Shown here: in pieces, positions 34,996-43,168 of the stretch
Numbering within the stretch: the first letter of the stretch is position 1
Layout of the letters: every line of letters begins with the position of its first letter
NCBI RefSeq assembly: GCF_023276405.1
Contig: NZ_JALRMO010000001.1
Span: 3,286,001 to 3,350,000, forward strand
Direction of reading: 5' to 3'
Source: Paenibacillus hamazuiensis
GTDB lineage: Bacteria; Bacillota; Bacilli; Paenibacillales; NBRC-103111
Length of the DNA: 64,000 nucleotides
The notes under the pieces: model-generated
Seen by the model: the letters and a program-made list of their open reading frames with translations, nothing else
Told to the model about the DNA's origin: nothing
The model's database searches: none
Program-made: the position numbers and the translations under genes

Positions 34996-35493
34996 TCATC
35001 TGGTCACCTCAAAACCGGCTGTGTTCGTTTTCACTTGAAACCGGTTATCCTCAATCGCAAATTCGGCCGTCGCCGTTACCTCGTAATGTCCCGGTTTTTC
35101 AAGTTTATATGTATACGTTTCGGCAAATTTTGCCCTTGCCGGGAACGGACGGGTAATTCCCACCTCAGGCATAACAAAAGTATTCACCGTCTTGCCGCTG
35201 CTGTCCTTTATAATGAAATAAAAAATTTTTGCCGCATGCGCCATTGTGAAATCATTGTCGGACAAGTTTTCCAGCGAGGCTTCAACGACGAACTCTTCAT
35301 TTGCTTTTACCTGTCCGGGGACGTATATTTTTGCCGAAAAAGATTGCTTCTGCTCAGAGGCAGGGATTGAAAAGTCACCCGCTTTGATGTTCGGATTATC
35401 GCGATTTTCGGCAACAGGCTCCGGCGGAGTTGAAATTGTACTGCACGCCGCCGCACTCATAAAAACACCGATAATAAGTAGCCACTTTCTCAT
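34996..35493 (-). CDS. Small lipoprotein with Ig-like (BsuPI-like) domain
   Basis: 165 residues. Lipobox SAAACSTIS gives the lipidated Cys near residue 17. The mature part is a single beta-sandwich with the alternating pattern FSAKIYVPGQVKANEEFVVEASLENLSDNDF and ending VTATAEFAIEDNRFQVKTNTAGFEV. It may be distantly related to intracellular proteinase inhibitor-type (BsuPI) or CARDB folds. Function unknown; monocistronic. Confidence 0.7.
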   Translation of the reverse strand: MRKWLLIIGVFMSAAACSTISTPPEPVAENRDNPNIKAGDFSIPASEQKQSFSAKIYVPGQVKANEEFVVEASLENLSDNDFTMAHAAKIFYFIIKDSSGKTVNTFVMPEVGITRPFPARAKFAETYTYKLEKPGHYEVTATAEFAIEDNRFQVKTNTAGFEVTR

Positions 35494-35555
35494 TGATCAT
35501 CACCCCCCAATAACAAACGAGAGGATTTCATCATTTGTTTCAAATTTTTTCCTGA

Positions 35556-35586
35556 CAAAAAAATAATGGCCCCCTTCCGGGAGCCG
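35556..35586 (-). terminator. Terminator of the CotF-like genes
   Basis: GGCTCCC/GGGGGCC stem around a GGAA loop, followed on the minus strand by ATTATTTTTTT. Confidence 0.75.
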
Positions 35587-35605
35587 CGGGGACTTCAAAT
35601 TCAAA

Positions 35606-35920
35606 TTATGCCAAACCTGTCGCGGTTTGGGCGTTTTGCAAATCCAGCTGAATTTGCTGTTTCACCTGAGTCGGGTGATACAGTCCTTTTTGGATCATGT
35701 AAGCCGAAATTTTTTCGTGGGAAGAAATCGCTTGGTCCAGCTGCTTTTTCAAAATTTGCCGAACCTCCGGCGTCGTCGCCTCGGTAAGGGCCACCGCGCA
35801 ATCCTTGATGCCCGTTTTAGCGGCAATCAGCAAATCGTTTGCGATCACCTGATCGGTCATGCTGCCCATCCCCGTCATATTTTCCAGCAGCGTATTCATA
35901 AGATCATCTCCGTTCGTCAT
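35606..35920 (-). CDS. Spore coat protein, CotF-like
   Basis: 104 residues of the CotF coat family: the DQVIANDLLIAAKTGIKDCAVALTEATTPEVRQILKKQLDQAISSHEKISAYMIQKGLYHP pattern is typical. It belongs to the spore coat (family knowledge). It follows the second CotF-like gene by 9 bases and shares its terminator, indicating a two-gene coat operon. Confidence 0.85.
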   Translation of the reverse strand: MTNGDDLMNTLLENMTGMGSMTDQVIANDLLIAAKTGIKDCAVALTEATTPEVRQILKKQLDQAISSHEKISAYMIQKGLYHPTQVKQQIQLDLQNAQTATGLA

Positions 35921-35928
35921 TGGTTATG

Positions 35929-36162
35929 TCATACTTTGGATAAAATTGCGGAAAGCTCCTGGATTGCTTGCTTGGATTGCTGTACATCCTGTTGAAGCAA
36001 TGTTTTCAATTCCGGGTCGGAAGCCAGCGCTTGCATCGTTGCGGATTTGGTCAGGCAAACATTTTTGCTGGACAAAAGCTCTCTCATCTCCAAAATCTCA
36101 TGCGTCGCCAAGTTGACGGCTCCAATCGTTTGCGCCTGAGGGGATTGCGTCGTCGCGTTCAT
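35929..36162 (-). CDS. Small CotF-related protein
   Basis: 77 residues from ATG 36162, which is preceded by AAAGGAGGT; the longer start at 36183 sits on the ribosome site. The sequence (TLATHEILEMRELLSSKNVCLTKSATMQALASDPELKTLLQQDV pattern) is a shortened CotF-type helix pair. It is the first gene of the coat pair. A sigma-E/K promoter could not be read with confidence. Confidence 0.75.
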   Translation of the reverse strand: MNATTQSPQAQTIGAVNLATHEILEMRELLSSKNVCLTKSATMQALASDPELKTLLQQDVQQSKQAIQELSAILSKV

Positions 36163-36290
36163 CTGTTGCACCTCCTTTTGCAAAAGACCTGCCGAACACC
36201 ACCTTACTTTTTGCTTGTTTCCGCAAGCTTATGCGGCAGGTCCTGTTTTTTCCACTTGCATAAAACCGTTCGGATAAGATACATTAAATA

Positions 36291-36304
36291 CGAACATATA
36301 TTCG
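36291..36304 (+). promoter_or_regulatory. Near-consensus LexA (SOS) box
   Basis: CGAACATATATTCG matches the Bacillus-type box CGAAC-N4-GTTCG with one to two differences. It lies just after a TTGCAT-N17-ATACAT promoter-like pair (36256-36284) and 21 bases before the radical SAM ATG. Confidence 0.5.
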
Positions 36305-36324
36305 CTATTATGAGGTGGAAAACG

Positions 36325-37266
36325 ATGAGCAAACCGGTAACCTTTGAACATATCCGCTCGAAAACCGCTTTGAACCAAGTAACGGCCCCTTCCATGCCTT
36401 TTTCCTGGTCGCTCAATCCGTATCGCGGCTGCCAGCATGGCTGCAGCTTTTGCTATGCCCGCTCCACCCATTCGTTTCTCGGCATGGAGACGGACGATAC
36501 GTTCCAAAAGCATATTTTTATCAAGGAAAACGTGCCCGAGGCGCTGGAAGAGCAGCTGCGGAAAGCGGCAAGAAGCCGCGGCGGGTTAAAGAAGTTCGGC
36601 AAAGTCGCCGTCGGCACGGCGACCGACCCGTACCAGCCGGTGGAGGCGAAAGCCCGGCTGACCCGGCAAGCGCTGGAGTTGTTCGCCCGCTACGGAGTCC
36701 CGGTCAGCGTGACGACGCGCTCTCCGCTCATATTACGCGACATCGATTTGCTTCAAGCGATCCCGGACGCTACTGTCAATATAAGCCTCAATACGCTCAA
36801 TCTTAAAATATGGCGGGACTTCGAGCCGTTCACCCCTTCCCCGCTTGAACGGCTGAAAACGATCGGCCGGCTGGGAGAGATGGGTATCCGAGCGGGAATT
36901 TTTATGGCTCCGATTTTGCCGCTTTTGATGGATACGGAGGACGAGCTGCGCCGGCTGCTCGGCGAAGCCCGCTCTTATGCGCCGCGCTTTGTCATGCCGT
37001 CGTATTTACGCCTGAATACCCGGGATGTCAAAGTCTGGTTTTTCCAGACCTTGCGTACCGGCTACCCACACCTGGTGGAGGAGTATGCTCGTTTTTACGC
37101 ATCGTCTCCTTATTTGCCCGCCGATTACCGGAAAGAAGGAATCGCCCGCGTCAACACCTTATTGGAAGAGTACGGATTCATCTCGTACGAACCGTACTCG
37201 GGACGGGAAGGCGACGAAGACGAAGCGTCCGAAGAGAAACCGGTGCAGCTCAGCTTCGCTTTTTAA
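36325..37266 (+). CDS. Radical SAM protein, spore photoproduct lyase (SplB)-like
   Basis: 313 residues. The radical SAM cluster motif is C36-x3-C40-x2-C43 (GCQHGCSFCY). The core fits the SPL_rSAM/Rv2578c-type family: YARSTHSFLGMETDDTF, AVGTATDPYQPVEAK, VSVTTRSPLILRDIDLL and RAGIFMAPILPLLMD. Canonical SplB has about 340 residues and a C-terminal catalytic Cys; that residue is not obvious here, so direct DNA photoproduct repair is uncertain. ATG 36325 follows GAGGTGG. A LexA-like box lies in the promoter. Confidence 0.8.
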   Translation: MSKPVTFEHIRSKTALNQVTAPSMPFSWSLNPYRGCQHGCSFCYARSTHSFLGMETDDTFQKHIFIKENVPEALEEQLRKAARSRGGLKKFGKVAVGTATDPYQPVEAKARLTRQALELFARYGVPVSVTTRSPLILRDIDLLQAIPDATVNISLNTLNLKIWRDFEPFTPSPLERLKTIGRLGEMGIRAGIFMAPILPLLMDTEDELRRLLGEARSYAPRFVMPSYLRLNTRDVKVWFFQTLRTGYPHLVEEYARFYASSPYLPADYRKEGIARVNTLLEEYGFISYEPYSGREGDEDEASEEKPVQLSFAF

Positions 37267-37344
37267 ACATCGCCCGTTCGCATAAGCAGCCGCTTCCTGA
37301 AAAAAGATATAGGTGTACCTAATCTTAATAAAGGAGCGACTTTC

Positions 37345-37851
37345 ATGAACGCATTGAAAAGCGTTGCTATCGCCGTGCTGCTCATGGCAGGTTTGCCGAT
37401 GACGGTCATATCCGCGGAATCGGCTTCTGCAAATACGGCTTCCTCCGCTTCAACCACCCGCAATAATGTCGTCACGAACAATAGCGATTACACGCCGTAC
37501 GGTTCGCTCGGTACGGCGGGTCATTTGGGCACTTTCGGCAATAACGGAACAGGGCCTGCCGGTCTCGGCAACCGCGGCACCGATGCGACGCCGGTCCGCA
37601 ATTTTGCCGCCCAGCAGGGGACCGGGTATGCAGGAGGGGATAACATCCGGCCCAATTCGATCGGATATGCCGCCGACGGCTCCGTTACCGGCATCACGTA
37701 CGGAGGCCAGCGCGGAACCGCGTATCGCGATAACAGCTACACCGCCACCTCTGTGGATAACCGGACCAATTACGATTGGGTCGGCTGGCTTGGGCTGCTC
37801 GGCTTGCTGGGCTTGTTCAACCGGGGAAGGGCGGGCGAAAACCGCGGATAA
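37345..37851 (+). CDS. Secreted WGxxGxxG-type small protein
   Basis: 168 residues. A signal peptide (about 1-25, ends VISAESASA) is followed by a Gly/Asn/Thr-rich, low-complexity middle, and a C-terminal DWVGWLGLLGLLGLFNRGR. That end is the WGxxGxxGxxGL type anchor seen on Firmicutes surface proteins. The processing enzyme and role are unknown. AAGGAG precedes the ATG. Confidence 0.75.
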   Translation: MNALKSVAIAVLLMAGLPMTVISAESASANTASSASTTRNNVVTNNSDYTPYGSLGTAGHLGTFGNNGTGPAGLGNRGTDATPVRNFAAQQGTGYAGGDNIRPNSIGYAADGSVTGITYGGQRGTAYRDNSYTATSVDNRTNYDWVGWLGLLGLLGLFNRGRAGENRG

Positions 37852-37866
37852 TAACCGATCCCTTTC

Positions 37867-37901
37867 GAAAACAGCTTCCTGCCTTTAAGGGAGCTGTTTT
37901 C
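37867..37901 (+). terminator. Terminator of the WGxxGxxG gene
   Basis: GAAAACAGCTTCC pairs with GGGAGCTGTTTTC. Confidence 0.7.
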
Positions 37902-37997
37902 CATTTGCAGCCGCCTATAAAAGACAATGCAGCCGGGTTAAATGTCTGCCTTCAGACGAATTGGTGATTATAGGAAGCAATTGGCACATTTTATACA

Positions 37998-38026
37998 TTG
38001 AAACCATTCGGGTACTGTGGTACTTT
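37998..38026 (+). promoter_or_regulatory. Promoter of the c-di-AMP riboswitch transcript
   Basis: TTGAAA (37998-38003), 17-base spacer, TACTTT (38021-38026). Confidence 0.6.
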
Positions 38027-38033
38027 TTATAAA

Positions 38034-38150
38034 GTGTCGAATCCAATACGGAAAGTATTGGTACGGGGGACGCTTCGCAATTGGGGTGAATGCAAGATTA
38101 TTCAAGCTAGGGAAACCTCTTCCCGAACCCGTCAACTAACCTCGGAGGCA
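38034..38150 (+). ncRNA. c-di-AMP (ydaO-yuaA) riboswitch
   Basis: The conserved blocks of the ydaO class are in order: CGAATCC, ACGGGGGAC, TTGGGGTGAAT, AGGGAAACC, CCCGAACCCGTCA and CTAACCTCGGAGGC. It precedes the 3D-domain protein gene, and this class usually controls wall hydrolases or ion/osmolyte transporters. Ligand binding normally stops expression. Confidence 0.88.
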
Positions 38151-38164
38151 ATAGGAGGTAAGCT

Positions 38165-38980
38165 TTGAACAAACTGATAGCAGGATTGGTTTTAGTCTGC
38201 TCGATGGTTTCTTTACATTTGTCCGCCCCTGCCCCGGCTAAGGCCGAACCGCTTTTGGCAGATGACGTGAAGGTGCAAGTTAATGATGAGCTTGTGCAAT
38301 TTCCCGATGCGGAGCCTTTTGTGGACGAGAACAGCAAGCTGCAAGTTCCGGTTCGTACGATGACGGACAAGCTCGGCTATTCGATCGATTGGCAAAAGAC
38401 GGGCGAACAAATCAAATTAACCATCGCCGGCAAAAAGAAAACAATTGCTTTAACGACGGGAGATTCCACCGCTGTCGTTGACGGCAACAAGGTAAGCTTG
38501 GGCACGCAGGCCCGCATTTTGAACGGCCGCGTCTATATTCCGTTTCGCTTCATCTCCGAAACGATGGGAATCCGGGTACAATGGGATCCGGACAATCGGA
38601 TCGCGATTTTGAACGAGGACGGCCAATATCACGCTCCGGCCTGGTACGCCCCGAAGTACGATAAAATCGTCGAGGCGAAAGCGACGGCGTACACCGGCGC
38701 TGCCAGTGAAAACGGAGGCAGAGCGGCAGTCGATTATTTCGGCAACCCTCTGCGGATCGGCACCATTTCGGTGGATCCTAACGTCATCCCTCTCGGCTCG
38801 CTCGTCTATATTGAAGGCTATAGCTATGACGGCCTTCCGCAGGGTGGCATGATGGCCAGAGCGCTGGATACGGGCGGCTCCATCAAAGGCAACAGGATCG
38901 ACATTTTTGTCCCCGGCACACAAAAAAAAGCTTCCGAGTTTGGTATTCAAAATGTAAAAATTTACGTGTTGAAGAAATAA
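38165..38980 (+). CDS. Cell-wall protein: stalk domain plus 3D (lytic transglycosylase-like) domain
   Basis: 271 residues from TTG 38165, which has AGGAGG at 6-base spacing. Signal peptide (about 1-27), then the copper-amine-oxidase-like stalk domain (about 34-155, with RTMTDKLGYSIDWQ and YIPFRFISETMGIRVQWD), then a 3D domain (about 170-270) with three Asp in AVDYFGNPLRIGTISVDPNVIPLG and ALDTGGSIKGNRIDIFV. Such domains occur in RpfB/YocH-type muralytic enzymes. Expression is under the c-di-AMP riboswitch. Confidence 0.85.
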   Translation: MNKLIAGLVLVCSMVSLHLSAPAPAKAEPLLADDVKVQVNDELVQFPDAEPFVDENSKLQVPVRTMTDKLGYSIDWQKTGEQIKLTIAGKKKTIALTTGDSTAVVDGNKVSLGTQARILNGRVYIPFRFISETMGIRVQWDPDNRIAILNEDGQYHAPAWYAPKYDKIVEAKATAYTGAASENGGRAAVDYFGNPLRIGTISVDPNVIPLGSLVYIEGYSYDGLPQGGMMARALDTGGSIKGNRIDIFVPGTQKKASEFGIQNVKIYVLKK

Positions 38981-38985
38981 GCTCG

Positions 38986-39020
38986 AAAAAGCGGCCGCAT
39001 CCCCGTGCGGCTGCTTTTTC
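38986..39020 (+). terminator. Terminator of the 3D-domain gene
   Basis: AAAAAGCGGCCGCA pairs with TGCGGCTGCTTTTT. Confidence 0.8.
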
Positions 39021-39103
39021 TTGCTTTTTTTGTCATGCATAAGGACATTTTCCCCTATGAGATAATACAAAGGCGAGATGTGCTTACAAAGGGGGGCGGA
39101 GCC

Positions 39104-39808
39104 TTGAAGTCATGGAAACTTCGGATGGCTGTGTTATTGCTCTGCGGTTGCTTGACCGGCGCACCGCCGGCTGTCGCGGGACCGCGCAGCGAGGTTGTTT
39201 TTAATATCGAGACGGATCAGAAGCTTATCGCACTGACGTTCGACGATGGCCCTAACCCGGTATACACCCCGCAAATTTTGGACCTCCTGAAGGAACATGG
39301 AGCCAAGGCGACGTTTTTCGTATTGGGCAAAAGGGTGCAGTCGTTCCCGCAAATCGCTATTCGCGAGGTGAACGAGGGTCACGAAATCGCCAATCATACG
39401 TTTGATCACCATTTTTTGAAAAACGTATCTCCCGACAAGCTGAAGGAGGAGATTCGCCAAACGCAGGAGGTCATTTTCGACATCACCGAGCAAATGCCTC
39501 ACGTGTTCCGGCCTCCCGGCGGATTTTACGACGATGCGCTGATCGATTTGGCGCGCGAGGACCATTTTACCGTCGTCATGTGGTCCTGGTATCAGGATAC
39601 GAAAGACTGGAGGCGGCCGGGTGTGCGCAAAATCGTCGATACCGTGCTGAGTAATGTGCATAACGGCGATATCATTTTGTTTCACGACCTCGAAGGGGAT
39701 TGCAGCCAGACGGTGGAATCGCTCAGGCAAATTTTGCCGAAGCTCAAGGAGCAAGGCTACCAGTTCGTTACCGTGACCGATTTGATGCAGCGAACGTACG
39801 GCAAATAG
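39104..39808 (+). CDS. Polysaccharide deacetylase (NodB-type)
   Basis: 234 residues from TTG 39104, preceded by a GGCGGAG ribosome site; the longer frame from 39005 covers the upstream terminator. A signal peptide precedes a NodB domain with metal and catalytic motifs LTFDDGPNP, NHTFDHH (H-x3-H type) and RPPGGFYDD; a later HD in ILFHDLEG. It likely deacetylates peptidoglycan or another N-acetylated glycan at the cell surface; the true substrate is open. Confidence 0.88.
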   Translation: MKSWKLRMAVLLLCGCLTGAPPAVAGPRSEVVFNIETDQKLIALTFDDGPNPVYTPQILDLLKEHGAKATFFVLGKRVQSFPQIAIREVNEGHEIANHTFDHHFLKNVSPDKLKEEIRQTQEVIFDITEQMPHVFRPPGGFYDDALIDLAREDHFTVVMWSWYQDTKDWRRPGVRKIVDTVLSNVHNGDIILFHDLEGDCSQTVESLRQILPKLKEQGYQFVTVTDLMQRTYGK

Positions 39809-39819
39809 TTTGGGTATTA

Positions 39820-39866
39820 AAAAAAAGCCTTTCAAGCGGGCGAACTGCCCGCCTGGAAGGCTTTAA
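39820..39866. terminator. Bidirectional terminator
   Basis: AAAGCCTTTC-x-GCGGGC pairs with GCCCGC-x-GGAAGGCTTT between convergent genes. Confidence 0.8.
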
Positions 39867-40375
39867 TAATTTCCTTTCATTTTTCTCCGCACCCAGCGGT
39901 ATACGAAATAAATAACAACCGCCCAAAAGGCAATTCCGAGCAGAGAAAAACCGGTATTGACCGGATAGCCGTAACCTCCTCCACCGAACCAGCCGAACGG
40001 ATGAAACAGGCTGCCGAGCAGCGTCCCTGCGGCAAGCCCGCCGAAAAAACCTCCGAACCCCGTTCGGGCCGGAGTTGCCGCCGCTCCGCCGGGAGCCGTA
40101 TTGCGCGGGTTCCCGGTACCAACCGTATTCGGGTTGCGCGGCCCCGTCGTATATCCCGCTCCTGTACGCGGGGCCGTCGTCGTGCCGCCGCGGGACGGGG
40201 AATAGGTGGAACGCCCCGACCTGTAGCCTTGAGTTTCGTATGTGCCGCTTTCCGTTTGCTCTACGCGATCCACCTGCTCGCCTGCGGCTGCAATGGCCGG
40301 CGTTTCGAGCAAACCGGCGTGCAGTTGAGCCGCCAATGCGAAGCATAAAGACAAAATCAGACTCCGGCGATGCAA
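39863..40375 (-). CDS. Secreted/membrane low-complexity protein
   Basis: 170 residues from TTG 40375 (GGGAGGG 7 bases upstream); the longer frame from 40525 has an extra hydrophobic segment but no clear ribosome site. The N-terminus looks like a signal peptide (LILSLCFALAAQL). A Thr/Pro/Gly/Asn-rich region follows, then GGFFGGLAAGTLLGSLFHPFGWFGGG and a C-terminal TM helix with basic tail. The layout resembles Tim44-like or DUF1517-like proteins lacking the globular domain. Function unknown. Confidence 0.65.
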   Translation of the reverse strand: MHRRSLILSLCFALAAQLHAGLLETPAIAAAGEQVDRVEQTESGTYETQGYRSGRSTYSPSRGGTTTAPRTGAGYTTGPRNPNTVGTGNPRNTAPGGAAATPARTGFGGFFGGLAAGTLLGSLFHPFGWFGGGGYGYPVNTGFSLLGIAFWAVVIYFVYRWVRRKMKGNY

Positions 40376-40510
40376 ATGAGGCCCTCCCTTGTTGTGCATA
40401 CTTTGTATGAATAGTAGTATCGGCAGAGCAAAGAACGAGTATGCGAAAATGATGCCAAAATCAAATCCCCCTTTCCACAAAATTGGCTGCGCAAAAGTTC
40501 TAACACTAAC

Positions 40511-40538
40511 AAAAATCCCGCCCAATGGACGGGATTTA
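40511..40538. terminator. Terminator of the uptake/catabolic operon
   Basis: AAATCCCG pairs with CGGGATTT, with A and T tracts on both sides. Confidence 0.7.
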
Positions 40539-40565
40539 AAATGTAACGTTGAAGACTCCGGCTGT

Positions 40566-41558
40566 TTACGCCATGACTTCCCACATTCTTTCGCTCACTT
40601 CGTAAACCGTCTTTTCATTTTGCAAACCGCGGATAATATCTTCCACGACTTCCTCCATCAGCGCAAGATGCCCCTGCACCGTAGCACCGGCTACGTGCGG
40701 AGTGATCAGCACGTTCGGCAGCTTGCGAACAGGATGGTCCGCCGGAAGCGGCTCCTTCTCGAACACGTCGAGCGCCGCGAAAAACCGGCCGCTTTCCAGC
40801 GCCTCCATAAACGCCTGTTCGTCAAGACATTGCGCACGGGACGAGTTGATGAAGATGGCTCCGTCCGGAATGCGCGCGATCAACTCGCGGTTTAACATTC
40901 TCTCGGTTGCCGGCAGCTTCGGAACGTGCACTGAAATAATCGGGCAGCTCATCACTTCCTCCAGCGATGCCTTTTTCGCATTCAAGTTCGCTGCCGCTTC
41001 ATCGGATAAGTACGGGTCATAGATCAGAATGTTCGCATGGAACGGCGCAAGCAGCTTGATAAAGGCCCGTGCCGTCGAGCTGGCGGAAACGATGCCGACC
41101 GTGCTTCCGGTCAGCTCCCTCCCCTTCAGGCCGAGCTCTCTCCACTGCCCGGCACGGAGCGATGTGTCCAGCGTCGGCAAATAACGTAATGACGCAAGCA
41201 GCGCCGCTAGGCAGTATTCCCCGACGCTGAGGGCGATGCGGGGCGCCGCAGAATAAACGCGTACTCCGCGGGAAAAAATTCGCTTCGGAACGAGGTTTTT
41301 CACCGTACCGGCCGCGTGGCCGACCGCGCGCAGCTTGCCCGCCTTCTCCAGCGCCTCCTCGGTCAAGCTCGGCGAACCCCAGCTTGTCACGATCACTTCA
41401 GCGTCATGGACCATCCCGGCAAGCTCTTCCTTCGTATAATCGCGACCGGTTTCATTCCAGGTGACGTCGAAATATTCGTTTAACCGGGCCCGGCATTTAG
41501 CCGAACAAACCTCTTTCAAACGCGACTCGGGTGACAGCACTAATGCTTTCATTTTCAT
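40566..41558 (-). CDS. D-2-hydroxyacid dehydrogenase family protein
   Basis: 330 residues of the NAD-dependent D-isomer 2-hydroxyacid dehydrogenase family (PGDH/GRHPR). Visible are the NAD domain (GRELTGSTVGIVSASSTARAFIKLLAPF) and catalytic blocks ISVHVPKLPATERMLN, FINSSRAQCLDEQAFMEAL, ALDVFEKEPLPADHPVRKLPNVLITPHVAGAT. The usual GxGxxG is altered to GIVSASSTA, so cofactor binding may differ. Substrate unknown. It is the last gene of the operon, behind the binding protein. Confidence 0.85.
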   Translation of the reverse strand: MKMKALVLSPESRLKEVCSAKCRARLNEYFDVTWNETGRDYTKEELAGMVHDAEVIVTSWGSPSLTEEALEKAGKLRAVGHAAGTVKNLVPKRIFSRGVRVYSAAPRIALSVGEYCLAALLASLRYLPTLDTSLRAGQWRELGLKGRELTGSTVGIVSASSTARAFIKLLAPFHANILIYDPYLSDEAAANLNAKKASLEEVMSCPIISVHVPKLPATERMLNRELIARIPDGAIFINSSRAQCLDEQAFMEALESGRFFAALDVFEKEPLPADHPVRKLPNVLITPHVAGATVQGHLALMEEVVEDIIRGLQNEKTVYEVSERMWEVMA

Positions 41559-41595
41559 AAGTATAGTTTCCTCCTCGTAAAAGGCCGCCTTCTTC

Positions 41596-43134
41596 TTATT
41601 TGCCGGCTTTTTTATCTTGATAAGACTTGTTGAATTCGTCGATCATCTTCATATAGTTCGCATCGGCCTTTAACGATTTTACCATAGCGTCCCATGCTTC
41701 GATCGGTTCTTTGCCCATGATGATCTTCACCTTCAGATCGTCTATCTTTTTCTTATAATCCGGGCCCATCTTCAAATCGGTATCGGAAAGCAGCCCGATC
41801 GAGACATCGGCAACCCCGTATTTGCCGCGTTCATCGACGATTTTTTTGTTGCGCTCGAACATCGCCTTCGGCATGCCGACGCGATAAGCCCACAGATATG
41901 GGTCGTAGCGAGCGAAAATTTTACCGAACGAGCTTTGCGACACACTATCCTTCACCGCTTGCTCGGTAGCGGTTTTAAAGCCGTCCACCACCTTGAAATG
42001 GACGTCCGGAAGGCCGTAGCAGGCCAGCTCGAAGCCTTCCTCGGAAGCGCCGTAATCCATCAAGGCCAAAATTTTCTTCATCTTCTCTTCAGGCACTTTT
42101 TTCGGGATCAGGTACAACCCGGCGAAGCCGCTGCCCGTATGCACCATTTTGCCGGCAGAGCTCTCCAAATACGTCATCGCTACGAAATCGGCTTTCGGAT
42201 CAAGCTTTCGCGCGCCTTCCGTGGCACGGAAAACGCCTTCCGTCGTATCCATCTGCACGCCGACTTTGCCGGCTTTGGCCATGTTTTCAAAATCGGTCGT
42301 TTTCATGACGGCGAAATCTTCCGGCAATATTTTGTCCTTGTACATTTTGTTCAAATATACAAGTCCTTCCCTGGTGCCCGGCTCCAGGTCGGTATCGACG
42401 ATTTTGCCATCCATCTCTTTCCATTTGCCGTTGCTGTGGTTGAATATATCGATAACCTTTTCCCAGTTTTTCCCGTTGTAGCCGTACGTATCGTTTTTCC
42501 CATTTTTATCCGGATCCTTTTCCACAAAAGCCTTGAGTGCGGTATACAATTCGTCCATCGTGTGCGGCATCGGAAGTCCTACGTTATCGAGCCAATCCTG
42601 GCGTATGTTGAAAAAGCTGCTGCCGTGAAGCGGGCGCACCGAAGGTAGAATGTATTGCTTTCCGTTTACCTTCACGCTGTCCATAATTTCTTTCGGATAA
42701 GCGGACAAGTTTTTATAGTCCTTCAGGTACGGGGTCAAATCCCAGAAAGCGCCCTGCTTGATCATGTTGATCGCTTGCGTCTGCTTCATATCTTTGATCT
42801 TCATCAGGTCGGGCAGGTCGCCGGAGGCAAGCATCACGTTTTGTTTTTCCTCCCACGCATTGGGAGAAGCCCATGTAATGTTCAGCTTGGTGTTCGTCCT
42901 CTTTTCGAACTCCTTGGTGACCGGATTGTCGGCGGCCGGCGGTTCCGGCGTACTGAACTCGGTGAAGATGCTGATTTCCGTCGGCTTGCCGTTATCGGCT
43001 GCAGCGCCTTTGCTGCTGCCTCCCGGGCTTGGCGTCGTGCCGCCGGCACAAGCCGACAGGACGGAAGTGACCATGACGAGAGCAAGAGATGCAGGCAGCG
43101 ACTTGCTTTTGAGCAACTTCTCTTTTTCTTTCAT
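41596..43134 (-). CDS. Lpl-type extracellular solute-binding lipoprotein
   Basis: 512 residues with lipobox VTSVLSACAGG. Family 1 solute-binding protein, LplA-like in length and pattern (NITWASPNAWEEKQNVMLASGDLPDLMKI; SVRPLHGSSFFNIRQDWLDNVGLPMPHTMDELYTALKAF). It should capture a saccharide-type substrate for the two permeases encoded upstream. An ATPase (usually MsmX-like and shared) is not encoded here. GGAGGG precedes ATG 43134. Confidence 0.9.
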   Translation of the reverse strand: MKEKEKLLKSKSLPASLALVMVTSVLSACAGGTTPSPGGSSKGAAADNGKPTEISIFTEFSTPEPPAADNPVTKEFEKRTNTKLNITWASPNAWEEKQNVMLASGDLPDLMKIKDMKQTQAINMIKQGAFWDLTPYLKDYKNLSAYPKEIMDSVKVNGKQYILPSVRPLHGSSFFNIRQDWLDNVGLPMPHTMDELYTALKAFVEKDPDKNGKNDTYGYNGKNWEKVIDIFNHSNGKWKEMDGKIVDTDLEPGTREGLVYLNKMYKDKILPEDFAVMKTTDFENMAKAGKVGVQMDTTEGVFRATEGARKLDPKADFVAMTYLESSAGKMVHTGSGFAGLYLIPKKVPEEKMKKILALMDYGASEEGFELACYGLPDVHFKVVDGFKTATEQAVKDSVSQSSFGKIFARYDPYLWAYRVGMPKAMFERNKKIVDERGKYGVADVSIGLLSDTDLKMGPDYKKKIDDLKVKIIMGKEPIEAWDAMVKSLKADANYMKMIDEFNKSYQDKKAGK

Positions 43135-43168
43135 ACGAACCCTCCTGATTTTGAAATGAAAATGAAGT

